64,000 nt of DNA from Rachicladosporium sp. CCFEE 5018 (lineage: Eukaryota > Ascomycota > Dothideomycetes > Cladosporiales > Cladosporiaceae): assembly GCA_002077045.2 (NCBI GenBank), contig KZ111195.1, forward strand, positions 1 through 64,000, in the 5' to 3' direction. Both the position numbers and the translations under genes were made by a program. This document shows, piece after piece, positions 1-12,593 of this stretch (position 1 is its first letter; each line of letters starts with the position of its first letter). The notes under the pieces were generated by a model. The model was not told the origin of the DNA, searched no databases, and worked only from the letters and a program-made list of their open reading frames with translations.

Positions 1-2492
1 TCTTCTGGGACACATGTTGCATGCTCATGTTCTTGAAGTCGAAGCTGTGTGGGACGTATGTCTCGAATGCTGCGCATCTTGACCGTGGCAGTGGGAGATC
101 ACGCCGATTGCCCCAAGCTGGACATGGCTGCGGCCGCATGGCGGCAAGTGGCGAAGAGTACTCCATGATGTGTTGTAGGTATGCTGTCGTGGTATACTGG
201 ACGTGCTATTCAAAGCGTCCAGTGAGCTGCTGCTGCTGTGTCTCGTGCCCTGTCGAGGAGTCTATCCAAGCCGTCGAATCGAGTGCGTGGTGGTAGAGTT
301 GTGTCGTGATATGGCTGGTCGTCCAATGGCCAATGTCTCGATAAGATGCTCGCTATCGCTGTTGGCGGAGTCCTGAGGAGGTAGAGGTACTGCAGCGAAA
401 AGCTCGTCTGTCGTCCTGGCGGGGATGGTAACGAATGAATGGGCGGAAATCCTCGGGTGCCAGATTAGTGATAGCAGCTGCTGTCGACAAGCAAGGACCA
501 CCAGGAGGACGACTGCCTTGGAGTACTGCTACTGCTGTAAGGAGTGGTGAGAAGTAAGCTGCAAGAAGGTGGTCGCGGTGAAAGAGCAGAGTAGCACAGC
601 TGAGGGTCGTTGCGTTGCTGGGACAGCTTGGTTCCTGGAGGCTTGGCCCGCACGTAGCGCACAGATACCGACAGACAGCTCCACCAAGAAATGTGCCTCA
701 CTACTGCAACAGACTGCGCCTCTCACGACATTACAATGATGATGGAGCTGTGGCTAAGACCGCGAGAAGCGAAAGCAGAGCGCGTGCAGCATGGCGAATG
801 GGGATGGTCAGACTCGCGCAGCGTCCGTAGTGGAGCAGCAACCCGCCGTGGCAACCATCGGCGATACGTCCGGAAAGTGAAGACGCAACCTTGATTTCTA
901 CCATTACCATGCAAAGTCTGCTATAGACCTTGATGAATGCCCATGTGGGTCATGTTGTTCCCAGCGCGTATCGTGCGATCGCAACAACGCCATCGATACC
1001 ATATCGCTGCTTGACGGCCAGAAATGCCGTCGCCGTATGGCTATGTCCGAACATAGAAATCAGCATTGCGGAAGCGATTGGGATCGGCGCAAGGTCCCCC
1101 GTCCTCAGCCCGCCAGCAATCCCCGCCAGCAGCCCTTCGCTACGTGTATCAAGTACAGACCACCGTCAGAACCATTGGGCAACCGTTCACAGGCTTCCTG
1201 CAAGCTCACAAGGCTCACCTGTGGAGCTGCAAACCTTTGCACTTGATGGCCAGGAGCTCTCCGCCATCAAGCCGCATCTGTGGCTGCTACGATCTCGAAC
1301 CCCCAATTGCATTCCACTCTGCCACAGCGATAGCGGCATGCCGATAGGGCAATCGCGCAATACCCTCTGAGCCAACGAACCTCCGCTATTGGCCGCTCGC
1401 AAGCGCTCGTCAAAACCCCACGCCCAAGAAAACGCTCGGATACCCTCATCGCCCTTGCGTCTCGCCAGCGCGCGTGGCAGCGACCAAGGAAAATCGACAG
1501 ATCGCCCTGTGCCATTCCGATCTTTTCCCCGTCTACGTCAGAGCGCTCGAGTCCGTCGAATCTGCCATTGAAATCGAGGTCTCGTTGCTGTAGACACTGG
1601 TCTCAGTCTCGCCTGTCAAGCAAAACAACTCTCGGAGCTCCCGCCAGACTAGCTTCCATCCTTCTCTCTGACCCCTCTTGCCAATCACCCGCAGCCACAG
1701 CGCTGTGCGACTGTTTCCGCCCCTCCAGGCCTTGAAAGTGGAGAGCTGACAGTTGCACCTTGTCCCAAAGCGCGGGCGCCCACATTTCTCTGGTGACGCT
1801 CCGGCAACCATGGAGCATCTGCCGTATCGTCACTGTTGACTGCTAGCGGCGTCGGCGGTGCAACGTCCTTGAAACTGACCGGTTGCTTTTGGTGCCGGGT
1901 CGTGCTGCAGGATTTTATAGTGCAATTGCAGAAACTGGTTTGTTGATTGGGGAGACGCGCAGCGCGTTGGGCAAACAATGCGAAGATGACGCGGGGCCCG
2001 TGACTTGACTTGGCGTTTTGAGAGCAGGCGATGCATCTCACTTTCAACTACCGTTTCGTCTGCTGTCCGACAACCGACTACATGTATGTTAGCATTGCAT
2101 GGAGCCTCCGTGAGCTTCCGACGATCAAATGTCAAGATCTCAGTTGGGGTACGGTACAGCATACCTTACCGTGAAGATGTGCTACAGTCAAGGAACGACT
2201 CGGACGACCATTTCGCGCGTTCCTATCACGAAGAAGAACCGCTCACGCGCAATTGCTCGGTTTGTGAAACATTTCAGTCATTCTTACCTTCGATGTTCGG
2301 CCTCGGGCAGCAGCCTGTTAAACTCAGGGCGGCGCGGCAGCAAGCCGGGACACGTCGCTGTCGAGACCGCAGGCGTGTGCATTTTCGCAATACCTATCGT
2401 AAGACAAAGGCTTTTCCTTCACTGGCTTTCTGCGTGTACGAGACCTAACGCACGAGATCTCTTGGGACGCCCATGAAGCTCTAGCACGAACG
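1..2492. other. No supported gene
   Basis: I see no convincing gene here. Open frames reach about 147 codons but overlap on both strands, have no recognisable domain, and lack consistent splice sites. It may hold promoter DNA for the gene that begins at 2493. Confidence 0.5.
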
Positions 2493-4769
2493 ATGTCCTG
2501 GGAGCAATTTGAAGGCCACCAGAAGTCCGTCCTCAGCTACATCTCAACAGTCCTCACCATCCTTGGTGTACTGTTCGGTGTCTGGACTTTAACCTGGGAG
2601 ATCAGGATACGGCAAGGCACCAAACATCTCGGCACCATCTGTCAAGATGCCGACAAGATGGGCTACTTCGTTGCGGACGTGCCAGCGTGGTGGCGGCGCA
2701 TCTTCCTCTATATTCAACGTGGGCCGTACCCGGAGGTACCCACGATCTCATCCATGATCAAGGCAGGCGATTTGGGCTACTTTTGCTGCGGCATGTTCGA
2801 CTGCGAGTACGAGGGTGACGCATCCGTGAGCTGGCGATCTGTGTTCGAGGCCTACCTGCGGGCTCGAGTGTGGGCGGAGCAGCTTGCACAGGACGACGTG
2901 CAGCCTGGCCAATGTACCACGGGCGACCTTCTGCGTGGTCATAGGCATACTCATCACTCCAGGGCTGATGACGCTGCAAAGTATGCGGTATGGCAGAGAT
3001 TTGAGGGCAGAAGGTTGTATGGGGTAAGTAGAGTAGCTGTTGAAATGCACTCATCTGCATTCGTCGTATCTAGCTGACGCTGCTCGAGAACCCTCTCTGG
3101 AAGTATAGACTCCAGAAGTGCTTTCGCTGGCTTGTGGACCCTGGGCCAGAGCCTTCGATCCTCGCATATCCTAAATTTGGCCATGTCGAATACATCGAGC
3201 CGTGCCTTCTCTACTACGCTTGGGACACCAGGTCATCTAGCCCGACGGAGACCACGATCGCTCAGCAGAGCAGGATTCCAGGACTCGGTCTCGCAGAGAG
3301 CGGTGTCCGTTCACAGCCAAAACTATCTCTCATCGGCGCGGTGCTGGTACGTAGCGTCAAACCGCTGCCTCTACTCAGCCTTATGCGACGTGAAGTCAAT
3401 CGAGAAAAGATGGGCCTCTATCCATCCCATAACAAGCTCTTGCATGCGCAAGACACGAGGATGGTGCATGGAGTGGACGGCTCCCCAGAAGGCATCACTG
3501 TCTACGGCCAACCCGCCGTTCGTGAAGGCTTGACGACAATAACATTCGACAATGTGGAACATCAGACTGCTACCGTGGCGGTCGTGCAGGGTAGTCCGAT
3601 GGTGTAGATGTCGGCATATGAGCTCGCAGCACTCTCCATCGTTCTCGGCATTGAACCGCAATTTGACAGGGCCTTCCAGCCGTCGTGGCCGAGGCGGCTT
3701 CGGATGCCTGCTCCTCTCCAACATGTGTAGAGGCCTCACCGTGATACGACTGCTGAATCACCGATCACCAAGATCGACAAAACGCCAAAGAGCGAGGGAC
3801 GTACACTCAACGCTACTTGCGAAGCACATGGCTTGCGGATGCATGCCATTCGCTTGTACAGAGTCCGGAGAAATGATCAAGACGCTCGCTATCACTCCTA
3901 CCGTCGATCGAGCCATCCGTGACGGTTTGGCTATTAACGATTGTTACAACGAGAACTGGCGCTGGGACCAACCACCAGGTGAGTATCTCGAAGGTATGCC
4001 AGCAGCTGCTCGCATTATTGACTACTTTGGCAATCCCTTCACTCCGCTGCAAGGACGTAGTGAGAACACAGCTGGCACATACTGGGTACAAGCTGGCCGC
4101 CACGCGGGTGAAGCGCTCCGCTTGCCAGACGAGTGCAGCTGGCCATCGAGCGTCGCTCACATTGCATTTGGTGGCTTGGTGCCGATGGCGGCCGAACAGC
4201 TGGTAGATCTCGTCGCCTTCTCTGTGGGCTCTATAGCAGACGCTCGGGACATCGAAGCACTGGATACTCGCACGATTGATATGGTTGACGAGGAAGTACA
4301 GCGGCGGACAGGTACAAAGAACTTGCGGCTCTTCGGCGACCGCACTGAGCGACGCGCACTAGCCAAGAAGACTGGCACCTATTTGGACAGTAACAGTCTG
4401 ATGTCACACGCATTCCACAGCACTACTCGCGATGTCCTGGCACAGCTAGCGTTGTACACTACACTGCATGAAGCCTTGCTTGCGATGGCACATTTTGATG
4501 GTAAAGCTTCAACACAGCACGGCGGTGACTTGATGAAGCACGGAAGAGCACAGCGCGACGCTGAATACAAGGCTTGTGCAGAGCAGGTTCGCCAGGCTTA
4601 CACTGCGAAGGTCTTTCAGCACGACTATGGACATCCATCGATCGCTTCGCTGCTCAGCTCGCCACTTGATGAGTTGCATCACACTCACCAGCTGAGCCCA
4701 GAACCGTGCGGGACAGTGGCAGGATGCATCATCATGGCTTGGACGTACTTTGTTCGGAAGGTAGCATAG
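2493..4769 (+). CDS. Hypothetical protein with N-terminal membrane helix; possibly a decayed gene
   Basis: I do not recognise a named family. The first exon (2493 to about 3029) begins MSWEQFEGHQ and has one hydrophobic helix near residues 15-33. A GTAAGT..CTAG intron (about 3030-3074) joins it to a second exon that stays open to a TAG at 3605-3607. The same frame then resumes with coding-looking protein (MSAYELAALSIVLG) up to a second TAG at 3728-3730. The C-terminal half is in another frame, roughly 3780-4769, and includes a Cys-rich stretch (HMACGCMPFA) typical of large fungal hypothetical proteins. I could not find introns that remove both stops and restore frame. The gene is therefore either unresolved or carries stop and frame damage. 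The ends given are outer limits. Confidence 0.4.
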
Positions 4770-5988
4770 GATCACGATGCTACGCAGCCGGCGAGTGGTG
4801 AAGAATCAACAGCTGCAGGATCATCGTCGCAATAAGAGAAGTCCGATGCTGCGAATTGGTCGGACTACCGCCTTATCGACCTCCGCCATTGGATGAGCTG
4901 CCTGACATTGCGATGTGGAAGTGAGCCTGTGGTCTGTAGAATATCATGGGGCCGAAATGCTAGCAGGATTCCGCACAGCATCAGAATAAACATCCCGACG
5001 AGATGTTTGGCTCGCTCACGGCTCGCTGCGAGCCGCCAGGTACTCAAACCTTCAACAGCCACGTCTCGATATAGATTAGGTACTCAGTCTGTATTTGCCA
5101 GTATCATTGGCCACGATCGAGAGTAACCCTAGGCCTCACTGTCTCAACGAGTTGGATTCTATATGTGAAACAAGTCGCCTATAGACGCTCATGGCGAATC
5201 AGAAGCCGTAGCAGGGGCGGTCGGGGTTTTGTGGCCTGCAGTAGGCGCTCGTCTGGGCTTGGACCCCTCCTCTCGCTCCGATGGTGGGGTTGCTGCCAGC
5301 GCCTCGTGCTGTTTGATGGTCGGGCTGGTGTTTCAGCAATACATATCTGTACATACATGCCGCAGCAGACCTTCACGACGATCTTCGTGTGCTTCTGAAT
5401 AGGCCACACAAAGTTTCGAGCTCTGGAAAGCTGACGATAACATCGCATTGGATCATTCGCGGACAAGGCAGATCACAAAGTGAGTTCCGCTGTTGATTGG
5501 GGTGATCAAGCTGCAGTGTCACATCTTGCTTGTGCATGTTGAGTCAGGTCGACTGAATGCGCTGACGTCCCGTCGACTTAGACAAAGACTGTGTCTCTTC
5601 GCTTCACCTCATCGCAAGCTCAGATCGTTCGACTGCGCGCATCGACCTCCACTTCGACCCGAGGACGAGTAGGCTTCACACCGTTTGTCCCACTCCCATG
5701 GTAGAACTCGTTCGGAGACTGCACTGAGCATCCAGGAACAGCGAAAAGAGGAGGTCAGCCACGTGTCGGCCGCGCGCATTCCAGAGACAAGGTTACCCGA
5801 ATGCGGACGTCGGACTGACTTGTGTGACCTGACAGACCCGCGACGTGCAAGACCGACGTCTACAATTCCCGATCTGAGCCACCTCTTTCGCTCCTTCCTC
5901 CTTGATCGCGCAGCCGGATTGCGCACTTAGCAATTCTTGCGCTCCATCCGATACCCTTCTCTGCACACCAAAACCAAATACCAACAGC
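4770..5988. other. Intergenic, MAP kinase 5' region
   Basis: About 1.2 kb with no supported gene. The last few hundred bases are pyrimidine-rich, as expected for the promoter and 5' leader of the MAP kinase gene. Confidence 0.5.
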
Positions 5989-7338
5989 ATGTCGAGAGCG
6001 ACGCCTCAGCAGAGCGGCTCACGCAAGATCTCGTTCAACGTCAGCGAGCAGTACGATATCCAGGATGTGGTCGGCGAGGGTGCATACGGAGTGGTGTGTT
6101 CGGCGCTGCATAAGCCCTCACAGCAGAAGGTGGCGATCAAGAAGATAACGCCGTTTGATCATTCGATGTTCTGGTGAGTACAATCGTTCCCAGACAGTGG
6201 CACGAAAGGAGGGTGACCAGCTGGCTGTCGTTCGTTCGCTCGCCAGTAGCACGAGTCGCCAGGCGTAGGGGACGTGGCGATTTTGGATCTGCTCCACGCT
6301 TCGGCTTTCCAAGTCGTACCGTGCATGTTCAGCGTGGGGAGCTGGTGCATATGTACGAGATAGCAGTGCTTCTTTGAGATCTCAAGCTAATGATTGCCTC
6401 CTCCAGTCTTCGCACACTCCGTGAGATGAAGCTACTTCGATACTTCAACCACGAGAACATCATCTCGATCCTCGACATCCAAAAGCCACGCAACTACGAG
6501 AGTTTCTCGGAGGTCTACCTCATCCAGGAGCTGATGGAGACAGACATGCACCGTGTCATCCGGACCCAGGAGCTCTCAGATGATCACTGTCAATACTTCA
6601 TCTATCAGACTTTACGTGGCTTGAAGGCCATGCATTCCGCAAACGTCCTCCACCGCGATCTCAAGCCATCTAACTTACTACTCAACGCCAACTGCGATCT
6701 CAAGGTCTGCGACTTCGGACTTGCACGTTCGGCAGCGAGCACAGAGGACAACCAGGGTTTCATGACTGAGTATGTGGCGACCAGATGGTACCGTGCGCCG
6801 GAGATCATGCTCACTTTCAAGGAGTACACCAAGGCGATCGACGTGTGGTCAGTGGGATGCATCTTGGCAGAGATGCTGAGTGGCAAGCCACTGTTCCCTG
6901 GCAAAGACTACCACCACCAGCTTACGCTCATCCTCGATGTGCTGGGCACACCCACGATGGAGGACTACTACGGCATCAAGTCGCGGCGTGCACGCGAGTA
7001 CATCAGGAGTCTGCCGTTCAAGAAGAAGATTCCGTGGAAGGTCATGTTTCCCAAGACGTCAGATCTCGCGCTCGATTTGTTGGAGAAGCTACTTGCATTC
7101 AATCCAGTGAAGCGCATCACAGTCGAGGAGGCGCTCAAGCACCCATACCTTGAGCCGTACCACGATCCGGAGGACGAGCCCACCGCTGAGCCGATCCCAG
7201 AGGAGTTTTTCGACTTCGATAAGAACAAAGACAATCTGAGCAAGGAGCAGCTGAAGCGTGCGTTCCCCATCGCGAAACGCTGAGAGAATTATCGCTGACA
7301 TCTCACTAGGTCTGATCTACGAGGAGATTATGCGGTAA
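5989..7338 (+). CDS. PMK1: Mitogen-activated protein kinase, Fus3/Kss1 (Pmk1) class
   Basis: Ser/Thr protein kinase of the fungal mating and invasive-growth MAPK cascade. In plant-associated fungi this class controls infection structures and hyphal fusion. Exons: 5989-6173, 6407-7257, 7310-7338, giving 354 codons including the stop (353 aa), the usual family length. Visible motifs: Gly loop GEGAYG near residue 29, VAIKK lysine near 51, HRDLKPSN near 144, DFG near 164, and the TEY activation lip at about 182-184, which marks an ERK-type kinase. Intron 1 (233 bp) is long for this genome. The last exon is only 29 nt and encodes LIYEEIMR. It is joined by a 52-bp intron with a GCTGAC branch; reading through that intron would replace the conserved tail with a false C-terminus. 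Assignment to this class is firm; the symbol follows Magnaporthe usage. Confidence 0.95.
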
Positions 7339-7447
7339 AATATCGATAATATGACATGCAGCATTTACAGCCATTTCCTTTGTACATTACGATCTCACGT
7401 AATGCGACACTATATATACACTACAATCGACCAGAACCTATTACTGA

Positions 7448-7735
7448 CACGCTCACAGCAACCATATCTACGAGGCGCTACCTCCACCCCCGCCCTCGTA
7501 CACCAAGCTTCTCGCCTCGCCCTACTCCCATCAGCCGAAGCAAGCCCAGCAGAACTACATACCTGAGAACGCCGGCGAATACTACTCAGCCCGCACGCCC
7601 TCAAATCTTCCGGAGCATCGCGATGGCGGCCTCAACACCAGGTCTGCGCCACCGGTGATGGACTCTAGCTCGGGCACTATCTCGGTGTACTATGAGGATG
7701 ACAACCTCTATGCTGGTGCGGGTGGGTACTTTTAG
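7448..7735 (+). pseudogene. Orphan coding-like terminal exon
   Basis: A 95-codon open stretch without a start codon reads as ordered protein: a proline run (ALPPPPPSYTK), then Gln/Tyr/Ser-rich sequence, ending GAGGYF-stop. A plausible acceptor (CTGAC branch, then ACAG at about 7455-7458) precedes it, so it looks like the last exon of a gene. The MAP kinase ends only 110 bp upstream, leaving no room for earlier exons. It could be a gene remnant, or a small gene whose first exon I cannot see. Function unknown. Confidence 0.35.
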
Positions 7736-8384
7736 GAAAACGCAGATGCGGCAGGTGCTGGTGAGAAGGTTCAGATCGTGGCGAGAACGCCATGGTGGGC
7801 GACTTGCTGGCGTTGGCTATCATAAATGGGGGCCAAACGGGCGGAGTAAGTGCACCTGCCGCATCCGGCGACTTTAAGGGCGTTGAGCAAGCTGTACCGC
7901 ATTAAAGGGATACCTCCTGCGGTGCCAAGGATCAGCTTTAGCTAGAGCTAGGATCGTCTGCTCAAACCTGTGCTCGACCACGCTCTCCCGTACAAACGTG
8001 ATGTCCCTCTGCGTTTCGAGTAGAAGCACAGCCGCCTTCCCCTCGATGCATGTCGAGTACGATATTTGCGCGGTGCAAGTGATCTGATGTGGGACTGTAT
8101 TAAATTCTTTGTTAAGCATATTGCTTCACAGCCGCTGTAGCTGTATGCTCTGCGATCCTGTCTGCAGGCGAACTTAGCCGCACCAGAGCAGAGTGGACAT
8201 CCGTGACCTTTCCATCAGCCAAACCAAACCAAACCAAACCCAGACACCATCGCTCAAACCATCAAGTAGCCCAGACCATGCATTTCGTTCACGCCATCCC
8301 ACCTCTACCATTTGCGCCTGTGGTATGCAACATTTCTCGTTTCCCTGCCATGCCAGAGACCAATGCGTCCAACGACAAGCCCGT
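7736..8384. other. Intergenic
   Basis: No gene seen between the orphan exon and the 3' end of cullin-3. It contains a short AAACC tandem repeat at 8221-8240. Confidence 0.5.
8221..8240. repeat. AAACC short tandem repeat, four units
   Basis: Four perfect copies of a 5-bp unit lie just beyond the stop codon of cullin-3. No function is evident. Confidence 0.8.
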
Positions 8385-11010
8385 TTAAGCCAAGTACCTG
8401 TAGCTCGGCACCGCCGCCTCCTCCACCCTCTCAAGATACTCCCTCTCGATAAGACTCTCGATCTTCTTCTTGATCATATTGACATCCGGCTTAAACTGCG
8501 CGGAGAGCTGCGTGATCGTCTCATTCAGCAGCGCCGTGTGCGCGAGAATTTTGCGTTGCCTGTAAAACTCGTTAGCAGCCGCACAACACAGCAAGATACT
8601 GGACGGGGAGATACTCACTTCATTATCCTGACCACGCACGCCTCAATCACATAGCCTCTCGAGTCATTGTTCTTCTTTTCCGTTTCCTTGCGCTCACGAT
8701 CGCCTTCGACTTTGTTGCCCGCCGAGACGACACCGACTTTGATCTTCACGAACTGCGACTTGAAGTTCTCGTTGTAGGAGAAGCGGTCGCCGGGGTTGAT
8801 TTCGCGGCTCATGGGCTCCTTGACAAGGAATCGAGTCTTCGGCGCTACGGCCAGGGACTGCAAGTTCCGTGCCAGATCGCTCGGAGGGATGTTGGTCGCA
8901 GCTTGGATCTCCTCAAATGCGAGGCTTGCACCAGCTGGCAGATCGTTGAAGAGCAGCAATATCAGCATAGCGTACGTACTGCAGTTGATGTCGTGCGTCC
9001 GCGGCTTTCCGTCCTTGCCGGCCTTAGCAAACGTCGCTTTGATATCCGCGTCGCCCATGTTCGTCTGCCAGGTCAGCTTCCGACCAGAGTGCTTCTCGTT
9101 ATAGAAACGCGTGAAGCCAGTCTTGACTCTGTCGATCGCCGCAGGGAAGATGATCTGCAAGTTGCCTTGGTCCTCGTCTGCTGCTGCGCCACCGCGGAAG
9201 GCTTCCAGTGGCCAGGTCATGGATGTCAGGACGTTGATGCCGAGGTCTACGCGCGTGCGGTCTGCGTCGCCGAGCTTGTTGACGTAGGATTTGTAGCCGT
9301 TCGTGAGCTCTTCCGAGAGTGTCATGTCCTTGAACATGGCTTCGAGCTTGAGCGTGAAGGAGTTGCCGAGCTCAATCTTCATCTTCGAGATCATCTGCTT
9401 CTCGACGCTTATGCTTTGGGACTTATTGAGTAGTAGACGCTTGCAGAGATGCTTCTTGTAGTAGGTCTCGAAGAGGTCCTTGTCTTGCAGGTACCGGAGG
9501 AGGATGATGGCTTTCTCCAGAGTGCTGTCGACCTCGGCGTCGGTCTTGTTGCGGATGCCCTTCTTCATGTTGTCGTCGATGAAGAGGGATATGTACTCGC
9601 TGCTTCGACTGAATGAATTGATCGTATCGGCCATGCTACGATTGAGTGCGATCTGGAGCATTTGGTCGGACTCGAAGGCTTGGCGCCAGATGTTGTCGAA
9701 TCGATCTTTGAGGGCCAGGATGTCTTCTGACCACTTCAGTGCAGCGACTGTGACCAAATTGACTTTGGCGGCGCCAGTCTTTGACTTGTCCTCTGCTTGC
9801 TCTTCAGTCACTCCCGGTGGTGCTGTGGGCGTTGCCGATGCCACGACTGCTGCGTTCGTAATGTTCGCACCCATCTCCATCACGATCTTCTGTATCGCCT
9901 TCGTGAGCTCAGTCTTCTTGACGTCCACTCTTGCTTCCAGATCGAAGACATAGCCCAGCTCCTGCAGCTTGTCGTTGTCCACCATGTACTCCACCCCACT
10001 GTCCATCTCTATCAAGCCCTTCATCTTATGCCGTATGAGTTCGTCCTCGACCACTCGTTGTATCTTGGGCGCCGTGCTCTCTGACAACGTCGACCGACAT
10101 CGATCACCCTCCTCGTCTATCCGCCTCTTCGCATGCGTACAGTATGTGCCAGCATCCGACTCTCTTAGCATCCGCTCCCCTTCCGACCTGTAGAAGTCTG
10201 CGCTCGTCGCGAGAAAGTCCGTCTCGAATGCAGTCAGGTACAGCTTCTCGTCCTCCACCTCCTGATCGGAGTCATATAGCCCTTCGAGCATGGATATGTT
10301 GGCCTTGATCAGGTGCGTCTGTATTGTTTCGCCGTCTCGGTCCATTCTTATTTGGTCGAGGATGATGCGTGTGAGTATGTCGAGCAGTATGGGCATCTCT
10401 GTGCGCGCCGGTTTCCGTAGTATTTGATCGCGGAACAGGCCCATGGACTTTGCGAAAATGGAAGGTTGGCGTGAGTCCTGGCAGTACACCCGGTCCATGT
10501 ACATCAGAACATCCGTCAGCATGCTCATGCAGACTTGATGGTCCTCCCAGGCACCTCTGAGCTCTCGCAGGAACTTCTCGCCAGAGTCTTTCTTCTCAGC
10601 TGTTGTCGTTAGCGACCGTCCACTGACTGAGTCCAGCATCATGAGGGGTGGAGTGAGCAAGTTGACAACTCTCTCGCGCACATGCATGGCCAGCCACCTC
10701 TCCTCGAAGTCGGCCACGCGCTTATACAGCTCATCGCCCTTCTTCTTCAGGACGATCTTGTAAGCATTGCGGTAGAGCTCCTCGAATGATAATGCCGATG
10801 CGTTCTTCGTGTGAATCTCTAGGAATGCCTTTTCCAAGACGCCCCATATCTCATTGAAGTCTATATCGTTGTTTGCGAGGCCCTGTTGGCGAATAGCCAT
10901 GTCAGAATGCTGTATGTGTATCGCTCTAAATTTATGAGTGATTGTAGGTGCGGACTTACTCTTCTTGGTGGACGAATCTTGGCCCTCCCCCTCCCCGCCA
11001 ACGACGCCAT
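8385..11010 (-). CDS. CUL3: Cullin-3, scaffold of BTB-type E3 ubiquitin ligases
   Basis: Scaffold of CRL3 ubiquitin ligases: the N-terminus binds BTB adaptors, the C-terminal cullin-homology domain binds the RING protein Rbx1, and the winged-helix end is neddylated. Exons in transcription order: 11010-10960, 10882-8619, 8559-8385; 830 codons including stop (829 aa). The 17-residue first exon (ending KIRPPRR) is in a different frame from the long open frame. It is joined by a GTAAGT..CAACAG intron to GLANNDIDFNE, as in fungal Cul3 proteins. The phrase NASALSFEELYRNAYKIVL is a Cul3 signature. The neddylation segment near the end contains IKKKIESLIEREYLER and the protein ends SYRYLA. Its 5' end lies 409 bp from ZIM17, which is transcribed the other way. 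Confidence 0.95.
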
Positions 11011-11419
11011 CTTCACTCCGCCTCAGTCGCTCCTTCCTTGTTCGCACTGCAAGTATCCTCTTAGAAGTCCAGGAATTGGCATCCGGCTTGGTGCAGTCAG
11101 CTCCACTTCCAGTCATGTGCCTGAGGATTCAGCGTTCACGATGCTGTATGCCGTGATCTGAGAGAAGTGGAGATGCAAATGTGGGACTTTGCAGGAGAAT
11201 GAGCAAGACAGTCCAACAAGACAATTCGCTTCACTTTGTCACAGCTGGGGTCTTTCCCGAGCGCCTTAGGCCGACCAACATTCTCCACGAGCTGTTCATA
11301 GCCGCATGCGGGCCGATATGCAGGGCAACCCTAACCCTCTTTCCAGAAGCATGTGGCGTCACGGGCTAGGATACGGGCAACATTCCAGTCCGGCCATCTC
11401 GAACTCATACACTTTCACG
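11011..11419. promoter_or_regulatory. Divergent promoter, CUL3 / ZIM17
   Basis: A 409-bp interval between two divergently transcribed starts. It must hold both promoters. I see no distinctive element. Confidence 0.5.
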
Positions 11420-12028
11420 ATGCTTGCGGCGAAGGGTCTACGAGCACTGTCGCGCACAGCCCAACACGCGCTGGGCGTTAGGTCAGGGAGTGTAAACGCT
11501 GCATTGCCCTGGTCTGCGACTGCGATACTTCGCCGACAACCAGCTGCTCGATGGACAATCCCCGGCCTCCGACTTCACAGCACCGCCGCAGTACAGCCCA
11601 CCGGTCGCACACTCACGAACCGCAGCGATGATGCAAAAGCAGCCAGCGATGCAGTCGCTGCTCGGAAAGCTGAAGAGCCTGCCTATCAGATGAGCTTCAC
11701 ATGCAAGGAATGTCAGGAGAGATCCTCACATCGCATCACGAAGCAGGCCTACCATCACGGGACTGTACTCGTAACATGCCCGGGATGCAAGAATAGGCAT
11801 TTGATTGCTGATCATATGAAGGTGAGTTGGGATAGCCAGTATGTGTGGGCGGAGGGCGGTGGCTGATGGCTGCAATAGATCTTCTCGGACAAGAAAGTCA
11901 CGCTGGAAGATATTATGCGCGAGAAAGGCGAGTACATCACGAAGGGTGCGCTTGGTGCCGATGGCGATATCGAGTTCTACGACGAAAAGACCAGCGATAA
12001 GGTCGCCTCTCAACCAGGCCAGCCTTGA
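11420..12028 (+). CDS. ZIM17: Mitochondrial Hsp70 escort protein Zim17/Tim15/Hep1 (DNL zinc finger)
   Basis: Matrix protein that keeps mitochondrial Hsp70 soluble and active for protein import. Exons: 11420-11821 and 11879-12028; 183 aa. The N-terminus is Arg/Ser/Ala-rich without acidic residues for about 50 positions, as in a mitochondrial presequence. The zinc-finger core follows: CKEC near residue 95, then CPGC about 23 residues later, and the family phrase NRHLIADH. A 57-bp intron (GTGAGT..ATAG) interrupts the coding sequence directly after ADHMK. The acidic C-terminus is short. Family assignment is secure from the CxxC..CxxC spacing and the HLIADH motif. Confidence 0.93.
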
Positions 12029-12593
12029 AAGGCATGCACCACACGGGACATGAGGTACGTTCTCAGCAGGATCTGCGAGTCGTGCCCCAGACTTCTGTAT
12101 CTCCACTCCATCATTGCCGAAGGGAGCCCATAAGGACGAGCCAGCCCATTCCACATACGCTCCGAAGTAGCTGGCACCCAGCAACCCTTGCCCGCAGCTG
12201 AAATGCGCAACGTCTATTGGTGGTCACTAGCAGCGCCGCTCGTCTCACGTCAATGCAGGCAAGCTGGAAATGATGCGCTCTGCTCGCAAGGTACAGCACC
12301 TCCGGCCCAGAGGAGCTGAATCGACTCTGCAGACGCTCGCGGCACCTTGGTGGCCATGCCGGCATTACCACACAGCTGCCTGTCTTGTGAGTGGAGTGGC
12401 GAACCCGAAGGGACGGGATCCAGACGGTTCCAGTGCAGCTGCCCTACCAGGGGTTATTTCGGCTTGCTTCGCCTGATCCCAGCACCAAAGCACAGGTCTC
12501 TAAGGCACCGATCATTCTGCTCAGCTCGAGCTGGGCTCCCATAGCTTAGATACGAGCAAATTGCACCATGCAAAGCACAGAAGTTCGCGTCTT
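12029..12593. other. Convergent intergenic region
   Basis: Lies between the 3' ends of ZIM17 and the RWD-protein gene. No gene, repeat or RNA was recognised. Confidence 0.5.

Noticed and set aside
930..2448. Open frames of about 146-147 codons at 930-1370 and 2005-2448
   Set aside because: Overlapping frames on both strands, no domain content, and no splice logic linking them.
8221..8240. AAACC repeat as a telomere-like or CRISPR-like array
   Set aside because: Only four short units with no spacers, inside an ordinary intergenic region.
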